From NCBI GenBank assembly GCA_021823555.1, contig JAKANW010000025.1, forward strand, positions 1 to 13,272: a stretch of DNA of 13,272 bases, given 5' to 3'. The notes beneath the pieces were generated by a model that was given only the letters and a program-made list of their open reading frames with translations, was not told the DNA's origin and did no database searches. The position numbers were made by a program, and so were the translations under genes. This stretch comes from Chloroflexota bacterium (GTDB taxonomy: Bacteria; Chloroflexota; Anaerolineae; Anaerolineales; Villigracilaceae). Positions 7,173 through 13,127 of the stretch are shown piece by piece; position 1 is the stretch's first letter, and each line of letters opens with the position of its first letter.

Positions 7173-8162
7173 ATGAAAAACTTGCTCCGCAAACTATTTG
7201 CTCTGTTGGCCGCGGGAACGACGCTGCTAACTGCCTGTAGCGCTCCCTCGACGCTGGTCGCCTCCTCTCCGCAAAGTGGGCAGGCGGCTGACACGTTCAG
7301 CGGCGCGATCAGTGTTTCGGGGGCGTTCGCCCTCTATCCCATGATGACGGTCTGGGCCGATGAGTTTCAGAAGATTTACCCAAAGGTCGAGTTCGATATC
7401 CAGGCGGGTGGGGCAGGGAAAGGCATGACGGATACCCTGGCCGGGGCAGTGGATATTGGCATGGTCTCGCGTTCGATCAAGCCGGAGGAAGAATCGCAGG
7501 GTGCTTACTGGATCCCGGTCACGAAAGATGCGGTCTTCCCGGTCATCAGCGCCCAGAACCCGGCGGCGGCTGACCTGCTGGCGAAGGGGATCAGCCAGGA
7601 TACATTCAAGAAAATCTTTATCACCGGCGAAATCAAGACCTGGGGCGAGGTGGTTGGCAAGCCGGAGATCACCGACGCGATCCACATCTACACCCGCTCC
7701 GATTCGGCAGGCGCAGCGGATATGTGGGCGCAGTTCTCGGGTGGGAAGGCGCAGGCTGATATTCAGGGTATCGGGATCAACGGCGAGCCTGCCCTGGTGG
7801 ATACCGTCATCAAAGACCCGCTGGGGATTGGGTACAGCAACCTGAACAGCGTGTTCGACCTGACCAGCGGGAATATTGTCTCCGGCGCGCAGGTGCCGCC
7901 CATTGACGTCAACGGCAATAGGTTGGCAGACGCGGACGAAGTGTACAAAACCAAGAATGATGCTGTCTCTGCGGTGGCTTCCGGTAAATATCCTTCCCCT
8001 CCGGCGCGCTTCGAGAACCTGGTTACCAAGGGCAGGCCGACCGGTTTGACCCGGGCCTTCATCATGTGGATCCTGACCGACGGCCAGCAATATCTCGACC
8101 AGGCCGGCTACGTTCCGTTGACGACCGAACAGCAAGCACAGTCTCTGGCAAAGATCAAATGA
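7173..8162 (+). CDS. pstS: PstS-like ABC substrate-binding lipoprotein
   Basis: A 329-residue periplasmic-type binding protein of the PstS family. It has a lipoprotein signal, MKNLLRKLFALLAAGTTLLT, and lipobox LTAC with Cys22 as the lipid anchor. The core keeps the PstS outline: SGAFALYP (49-56), QAGGAGKGM (77-85), VDIGMVSR (93-100) and RSDSAGA (175-181). In E. coli PstS phosphate is held by Thr10, Phe11, Ser38, Asp56, Arg135, Ser139, Gly140 and Thr141. Here Asp94 and Arg175 are kept, but Ser139 and Thr141 correspond to Ala179 and Ala181, the Ser38 region reads GGAG, and the GSTT-like first loop reads GAFA. The ligand may be phosphate bound mainly through main-chain groups, or another oxyanion. 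GGAG lies 5 nt before the ATG, and the stop overlaps pstC (ATGA). An Rrf2-type operator lies upstream. Confidence 0.85.
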   Translation: MKNLLRKLFALLAAGTTLLTACSAPSTLVASSPQSGQAADTFSGAISVSGAFALYPMMTVWADEFQKIYPKVEFDIQAGGAGKGMTDTLAGAVDIGMVSRSIKPEEESQGAYWIPVTKDAVFPVISAQNPAAADLLAKGISQDTFKKIFITGEIKTWGEVVGKPEITDAIHIYTRSDSAGAADMWAQFSGGKAQADIQGIGINGEPALVDTVIKDPLGIGYSNLNSVFDLTSGNIVSGAQVPPIDVNGNRLADADEVYKTKNDAVSAVASGKYPSPPARFENLVTKGRPTGLTRAFIMWILTDGQQYLDQAGYVPLTTEQQAQSLAKIK

Positions 8163-9157
8163 CCGAGTTCAGACAGGTTGTCGAAAACGAATTGATCCTG
8201 CAAGCAGAAAGTCGCCTCAGCCGCCCTTCTGCCGCGGCTCGTACACGACAGGATCAGGCTGCCCGGCGTGTATTTTTTGGCGTGACCCTGCTGCCGGTCA
8301 TCCTGATCTTGCTGGTCACCCTGGCCCTCATCGTTCGTTCCTGGCCAATCCTGTGCGCTTATCCATTGAAAGATTTGTTGTTTGGCGCAGTATGGAAGCC
8401 TGATGATGGTTTGTTTGGTTTTTGGCCGTTTATCGTCGGTACGTTCTGGGTGACGATTGTCGGCCTCGTGCTGGCAGTGCCAGCCTGTATCCTCGTCTCA
8501 ATCTATCTCTCGGAATATGCCCATTCGCTCACCCGCTCGATTGCCAAGCCTGTACTGGACTTGCTGGCAGCCATTCCGCCGGTGGTGTACGGTGTGTGGG
8601 GATTGCTGGCCATCGTGCCGTTCGTGGAGGATGTTCTTGCGCCTCTCGCGGGACGTTGGCTGGGTTCCGTTTCGATTTTCGCAGTCAACCAGCCGACAGG
8701 ATTTGGCATCCTCTCCGGCGGTATCGTGCTGGCAGTGATGGTCGCGCCGCTGATCATTTCGGTCATCTATGAGATTTTTACCACCGTCCCCAACGACTTA
8801 CGGCACGCCTCTCTGGCAGTCGGCGCTACTCGCTGGCAAACCATCCGCCATGTGGTTTTGCCGCAAGTCCTGCCGGGCATCATTGCCGGAGTGGTGCTGG
8901 GCGCTTCGCGCGCCTTGGGTGAGACCATCGCTGTGTTGATGGTGGTGGGCAACGTGGCCAAAGTCCCGACCTCGATCTTCGACCCGGCTTATCCGCTCCC
9001 GGCTTTAATTGCCAACAATTACGGCGACATGATGTCCATCCCGCTGTACGACGCGGCCTTGCTGTGCGCGGCGCTGGTCCTGCTGGTGATCATCCTGATC
9101 TTTAATATCCTGTCCACGCTGGTGTTGCAGAGAATGTTGAGGCGAAAATGGGCCTGA
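8159..9157 (+). CDS. pstC: PstC-like ABC transporter permease
   Basis: A 332-residue membrane permease, one half of the channel pair of a phosphate-type importer. A cytoplasmic N terminus of about 38 residues is followed by about six membrane segments. PstC hallmarks are present: FWPFIVGTFWVTIVGL with YLSEYA, LLAAIPPVVYGVWGL, the EAA loop DLRHASLAVGATRWQTIRHV that docks on the ATPase, and SRALGETIAVLMVVGN, whose Arg and Glu are conserved in PstC. The start was taken at 8159 because ATGA there overlaps the pstS stop; longer readings from 8066 would run back through the end of pstS. The 3' end overlaps pstA. It should act in the membrane with PstA and PstB to move the ligand delivered by the lipoprotein. 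Confidence 0.9.
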   Translation: MTEFRQVVENELILQAESRLSRPSAAARTRQDQAARRVFFGVTLLPVILILLVTLALIVRSWPILCAYPLKDLLFGAVWKPDDGLFGFWPFIVGTFWVTIVGLVLAVPACILVSIYLSEYAHSLTRSIAKPVLDLLAAIPPVVYGVWGLLAIVPFVEDVLAPLAGRWLGSVSIFAVNQPTGFGILSGGIVLAVMVAPLIISVIYEIFTTVPNDLRHASLAVGATRWQTIRHVVLPQVLPGIIAGVVLGASRALGETIAVLMVVGNVAKVPTSIFDPAYPLPALIANNYGDMMSIPLYDAALLCAALVLLVIILIFNILSTLVLQRMLRRKWA

Positions 9158-10017
9158 TGAAAAAACGCTGGCAAAGACGCCACATCGTGGAAGCTTTGTT
9201 TAAACTCGCCATGCGCATCTCGTTGGTGATCGTGGCAGGCAGCCTGGGACTGATTCTGTGGACGGTGGTTGTCCGAGGGCTACCGGCCCTAACTTGGGAC
9301 ATGATCACACAGTCACCCAAAGGTGGTTTTTACATGGGCAAGGTAGGCGGCGTGTTGAACGCCATCCTGGGTTCGCTGTACCTGGCAAGCGGCGGCACGT
9401 TCCTATCGCTGCTCTTCAGTTTGCCCATTGCCCTGTACCTCAAGACCTACCTGGGCGACTCGCAGTGGGGGCAGTACGTGCGCCTGTCCCTGGATGTTTT
9501 GTGGGGCATCCCGTCCATCGTGTACGGCGCCTTCGGTTTCATCTTGATGTTGGCAATTGGACTGCGCGCTTCGCTCCTAGCCGGAATCATCGTGCTGGCC
9601 CTGATCGAACTGCCGATCATGACACGCGCCATGGATGAGGTCATCCGCCGCATGCCCCCTGACCTGGAACATGCCGCCCTGGCGCTCGGCTCGACCAAAT
9701 TCGAGGTGGCGATGAATATCGTCACGCGCCAGATGCTGCCGGGGATCGTCACTGCCATCCTGCTCGCCTTCGGTCGCGGTATCGGCGACGCAGCCTCGGT
9801 GCTCTTTACCGCGGGATACACCGACCGCATCCCCACTTCGCTGATGCGTCCCACGGCCTCACTTCCGCTGGCGGTCTTCTTCCAACTCGGCACGCCTTAT
9901 CCCGAAGTTCAGCAGCGAGGCTACGCTTCGGCCTTGATCCTGACCATCATCGTGCTGGCGGTCAGCCTCGGCTCGCGCTGGATTTCGGCACGGCTCCACA
10001 AGTACACGGTGAAATAA
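9148..10017 (+). CDS. pstA: PstA-like ABC transporter permease
   Basis: A 289-residue permease with about six membrane segments, partner of PstC. Family features: GGVLNAILGSLYLASGGTFL, LPIALYLKTY, LWGIPSIVYGAFGFI and the EAA loop RRMPPDLEHAALALGSTKFE. The segment usually written RAIGETAPLL reads GRGIGDAASVL here (Glu to Asp, TAP to AAS), so a normally conserved stretch is altered. The ATG at 9148 overlaps the last ten bases of pstC and has GAGG at 9139-9142 at good spacing. A second in-frame ATG at 9157 (TGATG overlap) is possible but is farther from that site. It is followed by an 83-bp spacer holding a structured element before pstB. Confidence 0.88.
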   Translation: MGLMKKRWQRRHIVEALFKLAMRISLVIVAGSLGLILWTVVVRGLPALTWDMITQSPKGGFYMGKVGGVLNAILGSLYLASGGTFLSLLFSLPIALYLKTYLGDSQWGQYVRLSLDVLWGIPSIVYGAFGFILMLAIGLRASLLAGIIVLALIELPIMTRAMDEVIRRMPPDLEHAALALGSTKFEVAMNIVTRQMLPGIVTAILLAFGRGIGDAASVLFTAGYTDRIPTSLMRPTASLPLAVFFQLGTPYPEVQQRGYASALILTIIVLAVSLGSRWISARLHKYTVK

Positions 10018-10027
10018 AGCTGGGACG

Positions 10028-10079
10028 TGGAGTCCAAAGTCTCCAGACTTTGGCCCAATGTCGGAAGACGTTGACTCCA
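10028..10079 (+). other. compact three-way-junction RNA/DNA element between pstA and pstB
   Basis: Outer stem TGGAGT (10028-10033) pairs with ACTCCA (10074-10079). Inside, hairpin 1 has CCAAAGTC (10034-10041) and GACTTTGG (10046-10053) with loop TCCA. Hairpin 2 has AATGTC (10057-10062) and GACGTT (10067-10072) with loop GGAA and one G-T pair. All stems but that pair are perfect, and almost no base is left unpaired. The loops contain TCC and GGA, which could pair with each other. It ends 6 nt before the pstB ribosome binding site, so it could tune pstB expression or RNA processing, or be a dispersed repeat. Confidence 0.55.
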
Positions 10080-10100
10080 ACTTCCAGGAAAGGATTTTTT

Positions 10101-10856
10101 ATGGATGCACATATTCAAGTCCGCGACCTGAACGCCTTTTACGGAAAACAGCAGGCGCTGAAGGACATCAACATCGAGATCCCCAAGCAGCAGATCACGG
10201 TCATCATGGGACCTTCGGGGTGCGGCAAGACCACCTTGCTCAAGAGCCTCAACCGGTTCCTTGAATTGAACGATGGCACGCGCATTATAGGGGAAGTGCT
10301 GGTGGATGGGCAGGACATCTACGCCCGCGACGTGGACGTGACCGAAGTCCGCAAGCGCGTCGGGCTGTTGGCGCAGCGTCCCTCGCCGCTGCCGATGTCC
10401 ATTTACGATAATGTCGTCTATGGAATGCACATCCACAAAATGAAAAGAGACCGCAGGGAATACAAAGCTGCTGTACGACATTATCTTGAAATTGCCGGTC
10501 TGTGGGAGGAGGTGCAGAAGCGACTGCACGACCCGGCTACCAGTCTCTCCATTGGACAGCAGCAGCGTCTCTGCCTGGCCCGCGGCCTGGCCGTGGAGCC
10601 GGAGATCATCCTCGGCGACGAGCCGACCTCGGCCCTCGACCCGATCTCCTCGCAAAACATCGAGAGCCGCCTGCTCGACCTGAAACAGCAGTACACCACT
10701 GTCATTGTCACTCACACTCTGCGCCAGGCCAAACGCCTCGCCGATTATGTGATCTACATGTACCTGGGCGAAGTGATCGAAGCGGGTCCCGCAAAGGAAG
10801 TCTTTACCAATCCAAAACATGAATACACACGGCAATACCTTGAGGGCCTGTTCTAG
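10101..10856 (+). CDS. pstB: PstB-like ABC transporter ATPase
   Basis: A 251-residue cytoplasmic ATPase that powers the PstC/PstA channel. Walker A is GPSGCGKTT (37-45, Lys43), the Q-loop is LLAQRPSPLPMSIYDNV, Walker B ends in ILGDEPTSALDP (Asp173, Glu174), and the switch His lies in VTHTLRQAKR. The signature motif reads LSIGQQQRL (149-157) instead of the usual LSGGQQQRL, and a Gly precedes the Walker B Asp where Leu is usual. These changes look like a subfamily trait and do not remove catalytic residues. The start was set at 10101 because AGGAAAGG precedes it at 10086-10093 and MDAHIQVRDLN aligns with PstB N termini; an upstream in-frame ATG at 10050 would read through the hairpin element. 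No phoU follows; the next gene is convergent. Confidence 0.92.
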   Translation: MDAHIQVRDLNAFYGKQQALKDINIEIPKQQITVIMGPSGCGKTTLLKSLNRFLELNDGTRIIGEVLVDGQDIYARDVDVTEVRKRVGLLAQRPSPLPMSIYDNVVYGMHIHKMKRDRREYKAAVRHYLEIAGLWEEVQKRLHDPATSLSIGQQQRLCLARGLAVEPEIILGDEPTSALDPISSQNIESRLLDLKQQYTTVIVTHTLRQAKRLADYVIYMYLGEVIEAGPAKEVFTNPKHEYTRQYLEGLF

Positions 10857-10863
10857 AAACAAT

Positions 10864-10884
10864 CGCCATCTGAATTTTCAGGCG
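10864..10884 (-). terminator. hairpin between convergent genes, possible terminator
   Basis: CGC (10864-10866) pairs with GCG (10882-10884) and CTGA (10870-10873) with TCAG (10878-10881), loop ATTT, with a 3-nt bulge. It lies in the 41-bp gap between the ends of pstB and the methyltransferase gene. Read on the minus strand it is followed by ATTGTTTCT, so it may serve that gene; there is no T-run on the plus side. Weak. Confidence 0.25.
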
Positions 10885-10897
10885 GCGGCTTCCGTCC

Positions 10898-11596
10898 CTA
10901 CCAGATCCACGGGATCAGCCTGTACCGCGTCTTCTGCATGTACTCCTTGTAACCGGGTAATTCCTCCTGCAAGGTCCTGTCTTCCAGCGCGGTGCGGACG
11001 ATTATCACGACCACCAACAGGAAAGTTGGGATGAAGGCCCAGACGGAATCTAGCAGGAGCGGGATGAATACGCAACCAAGCAACCCGCCTGCGTATCCGG
11101 GATGGCGCATGATCCTGTATGGTCCTGTGGACACGACCCGGTGATCCCGTTCTTTTTGAATACGGACGGTGCCTGAGAAGAAGCGGTTTTCGATCAGCGC
11201 CCACGAAGAAAAGCCATACCCGAAGACGATCCCGAACAGCGCAATGAGATACAGGCTTGTCGAAAACGCTGACGACCAACCAAAGAGTTTATCGAGGCCT
11301 GCCACCGCCAGGATGAGGATCGAACCCAACCCAAGCAACGGGGCCAGAATTTTATCCCAAGGCTTTGTATCCTTGGCTTCCATGAAGCGGGCGCGTTCCG
11401 CAATCAAGTCGGGATGGCGGCGTGACGCAAGCGCCCGACTAGCGATGAAAGATAGAATGCTTGCAATTGCATACGCCCAGGCTTGCCACCACGCCCAGTT
11501 GCCCGAGACGATCATGGGGAGCAGGGGCGCAATCACTACTACGATTACCAGTTGCGCGATCACGCGCCAGAGAGCGAGTTTGTTCTGTTTAGCCAT
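10898..11596 (-). CDS. membrane methyltransferase, isoprenylcysteine methyltransferase (ICMT/PEMT) type
   Basis: A 232-residue integral membrane protein with about five to six hydrophobic segments. The C-terminal part carries the SAM-binding signature of the ICMT/phospholipid methyltransferase superfamily: VVSTGPYRIMRHPGYAGGLL, then a hydrophobic hairpin, a conserved RTALEDRTLQEELPGYKEYM and TRYRLIPWIW. Bacterial members are poorly characterised; they may methylate lipids, isoprenoids or other small molecules, and no prenylated protein is implied. The ATG at 11596-11594 was chosen because GGAGGG lies 4 nt upstream and the protein then begins right before the first membrane segment. Longer in-frame readings up to 11728 cross the repeat region. 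A TATAAT box on the minus strand (11618-11613) is well placed for it. It is convergent with pstB and divergent from coaBC. Confidence 0.82.
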   Translation of the reverse strand: MAKQNKLALWRVIAQLVIVVVIAPLLPMIVSGNWAWWQAWAYAIASILSFIASRALASRRHPDLIAERARFMEAKDTKPWDKILAPLLGLGSILILAVAGLDKLFGWSSAFSTSLYLIALFGIVFGYGFSSWALIENRFFSGTVRIQKERDHRVVSTGPYRIMRHPGYAGGLLGCVFIPLLLDSVWAFIPTFLLVVVIIVRTALEDRTLQEELPGYKEYMQKTRYRLIPWIW

Positions 11597-11612
11597 TGTT
11601 CCCTCCAAAATC

Positions 11613-11618
11613 ATTATA
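11613..11618 (-). promoter_or_regulatory. possible -10 box of the methyltransferase gene
   Basis: TATAAT on the minus strand, 16 nt before the ATG, which leaves a short leader containing GGAGGG. TTCCGA lies 17 bp upstream (11641-11636 on the minus strand) and could act as a weak -35 box; it falls within the palindrome GACTTCGGAAGTC. Confidence 0.45.
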
Positions 11619-11631
11619 GCTATTGTAGTTC

Positions 11632-11887
11632 GACTTCGGAAGTCTACCTTTAGGGTCCGTAAAAATATAAGTTCCCTCACCCACCGACGAAACGATGTCG
11701 TTGCGAGGGCGTTCTTTGCCCGAAGCAATCTCCAAAAGGGCAGAAAAACCGGTCAAACGGGCTTTTTCAAGTGCCAGGAGATTGCTTCGTCGGGAAGTGC
11801 GCCCTCCTCGCAACGACATACGGGAAGTTATTTATTTGTGGACCCTAGTGCTCCGTTGGGATGTCTCTGTAAAAGACTTCCGAAGTC
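11632..11887. repeat. nested inverted-repeat region, outer element
   Basis: This fills most of the 317-bp gap between the divergent methyltransferase and coaBC genes; no gene is visible in it. Outer arms GACTTCGGAAGTCT (11632-11645) and AGACTTCCGAAGTC (11874-11887) are perfect inverted copies. Middle arms TAGGGTCC (11651-11658) and GGACCCTA (11840-11847) pair perfectly, and the adjoining AT-rich tract up to GTTCCC/GGGAAGT pairs imperfectly. Inside lies the separate element at 11695-11819. The layout suggests one palindromic element inserted into another. Confidence 0.7.
11695..11819. repeat. palindromic interspersed repeat, copy 2
   Basis: The ends ATGTCGTTGCGAGG and its exact complement CCTCGCAACGACAT form perfect 14-bp arms. 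Inner arms GAAGCAATCTCC (11722-11733) and GGAGATTGCTTC (11777-11788) are also perfect. It is the same family as 5929-6041 but has a different, mostly unrelated centre. No protein is encoded; it resembles a MITE or REP-like element. Confidence 0.82.
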
Positions 11888-11898
11888 TGTATCACAGG

Positions 11899-11904
11899 TA
11901 TAAT
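11899..11904 (+). promoter_or_regulatory. possible -10 box of coaBC (near-leaderless)
   Basis: TATAAT ends 9 nt before the coaBC ATG at 11914, so transcription should start within about three bases of the start codon. No Shine-Dalgarno sequence is present in that interval. No consensus -35 box is seen; the palindrome GACTTCCGAAGTC occupies that region. Confidence 0.45.
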
Positions 11905-11913
11905 CAGACAGAT

Positions 11914-13125
11914 ATGAGTGCTTTGACAGGCAAACATCTCCTGCTGGGAGTCACCGGTTCCATTGCCGCCTACAAGGCGGCAGATTTGGCTTCCAAGCTG
12001 ACGCAGGCGGGCGCACAGGTGGACGTAATCCTGACAGCCGCGGCAGAGAAGTTCGTCGCGCCGCTCACGTTTCAGTCGGTCACCGGACGCCGCGCCTATA
12101 CCGACGCTGACTTGTGGGGCGCGGAGTCTCATGTGCTGCACGTGGGGCTGGGTCACAGCGCCGATCTGCTGGTCATTGCGCCCTGCACCGCCGATACGCT
12201 GGCGAAACTGGCGCACGGCCTGGCCGATAACCTGTTGACCGTCACGGTGCTGACGGCGACCTGTCCGCTGGTGATCGCCCCGGCCATGGACGGCGGCATG
12301 TTCGATGCGCCAGCTACGCAGGCGAACTTGGCGACGGTGAAAGCGCGCGGCGCTCTGGTCGTCGGCCCGGCGGAGGGGCATCTCGCTTCCGGGCTGGCCG
12401 GGAAAGGCCGCATGACCGAGCCTGCTGACATCCTCGGCTATCTCCGCGTGGCGCTGGGTAAAGGCGGCAAACTGGACAGGAGGAAAGTGGTGGTCACCGC
12501 GGGTGGGACTCAGGAACCGCTCGACCCGGTGCGCGTGCTGACCAATAATTCCTCCGGCAAACAAGGATATGCCCTGGCCCAGGCCGCCCTCGATTCGGGC
12601 GCGGACGTGTGCCTGGTGACCGCGCCCACCGCGATCCCTGCGCCCATGGGAGCGCGCGTCCTGCCTGTCCGCACGGCGCAGGAGATGTGCGAGGCTGTGT
12701 TGGCCGAATCCGCCGACGCCGACGCGCTGATTATGGCCGCGGCGGTGGCAGACTTCCGACCGAAGAATGTTGCTCCGGATAAGATGAAGAAACGGGATGG
12801 GATTCCGCAGATCGTACTCGAAGCCGCGCCAGATATTTTGAAGGCGGTGGCAGGCCTCAGGGCGGAGAAGAAGCGGCCGCGCGTCGTGGTCGGCTTCGCG
12901 GCTGAGTCCCGTGATCTGCTTGAAAATGCGAACGAGAAGTTACGATCCAAAAATCTTGATTTTATTGTCGCCAACGATATTTCTACGGAGGAAGCCGGGT
13001 TCGGTAGCGAGACCAATCGCGTTACCCTGCTGTTCCCCGGCGGGAAACAGGAGACTCTGCCGCTGATGAGCAAGGCTGACGTGGCAGAAACCATCATCGA
13101 ACGTGTCGCGGCGCTCCTGGAGTGA
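11914..13125 (+). CDS. coaBC: bifunctional CoaBC: phosphopantothenoylcysteine synthetase/decarboxylase
   Basis: A 403-residue coenzyme A biosynthesis enzyme. CoaB joins cysteine to 4'-phosphopantothenate with CTP, and the FMN-dependent CoaC half decarboxylates the product to 4'-phosphopantetheine. The CoaC half (about 1-180) shows GVTGSIAAYKA, catalytic His76, PCTADTLAKLAHG and PAMDGGMF. The CoaB half (about 188-403) shows VVVTAGGTQEPLDPVR, TNNSSGKQG, MAAAVADFRPKN and PDKMKK, the usual substrate-binding and lysine motifs. Two CoaC residues differ from E. coli Dfp: the Asn of PAMN (Asn125) is Asp126, and the Cys of the ACG flap (Cys158) is Ser159 in LASGLAGKGRM. The start at 11914 fits the family N terminus; an in-frame extension back to 11695 is repeat sequence. 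The metallophosphoesterase gene begins 2 bp after its stop. Confidence 0.93.
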   Translation: MSALTGKHLLLGVTGSIAAYKAADLASKLTQAGAQVDVILTAAAEKFVAPLTFQSVTGRRAYTDADLWGAESHVLHVGLGHSADLLVIAPCTADTLAKLAHGLADNLLTVTVLTATCPLVIAPAMDGGMFDAPATQANLATVKARGALVVGPAEGHLASGLAGKGRMTEPADILGYLRVALGKGGKLDRRKVVVTAGGTQEPLDPVRVLTNNSSGKQGYALAQAALDSGADVCLVTAPTAIPAPMGARVLPVRTAQEMCEAVLAESADADALIMAAAVADFRPKNVAPDKMKKRDGIPQIVLEAAPDILKAVAGLRAEKKRPRVVVGFAAESRDLLENANEKLRSKNLDFIVANDISTEEAGFGSETNRVTLLFPGGKQETLPLMSKADVAETIIERVAALLE

Positions 13126-13127
13126 TA

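Noticed and set aside
8066..8158. Upstream start of pstC
   Set aside because: This would overlap the last 97 bases of pstS in another frame; the ATGA overlap at 8159 is the normal arrangement.
10050..10100. Upstream ATG of pstB
   Set aside because: It starts inside the three-way-junction element without a ribosome binding site; the ATG at 10101 has AGGAAAGG and matches PstB N termini.
9921..10862. Long minus-strand open frame of 313 codons opposite pstA/pstB
   Set aside because: It lies antisense to clear pst genes and to the hairpin spacer, and shows no recognisable domain.
11169..11903. Plus-strand open frame of 244 codons across the methyltransferase gene and repeats
   Set aside because: It is antisense to a membrane methyltransferase and then runs into repeat DNA; no motif.
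11695..11913. N-terminal extension of coaBC through the repeat region
   Set aside because: The frame is open, but the extra 73 residues come from palindromic repeat sequence and do not resemble CoaC N termini; the family start fits the ATG at 11914.
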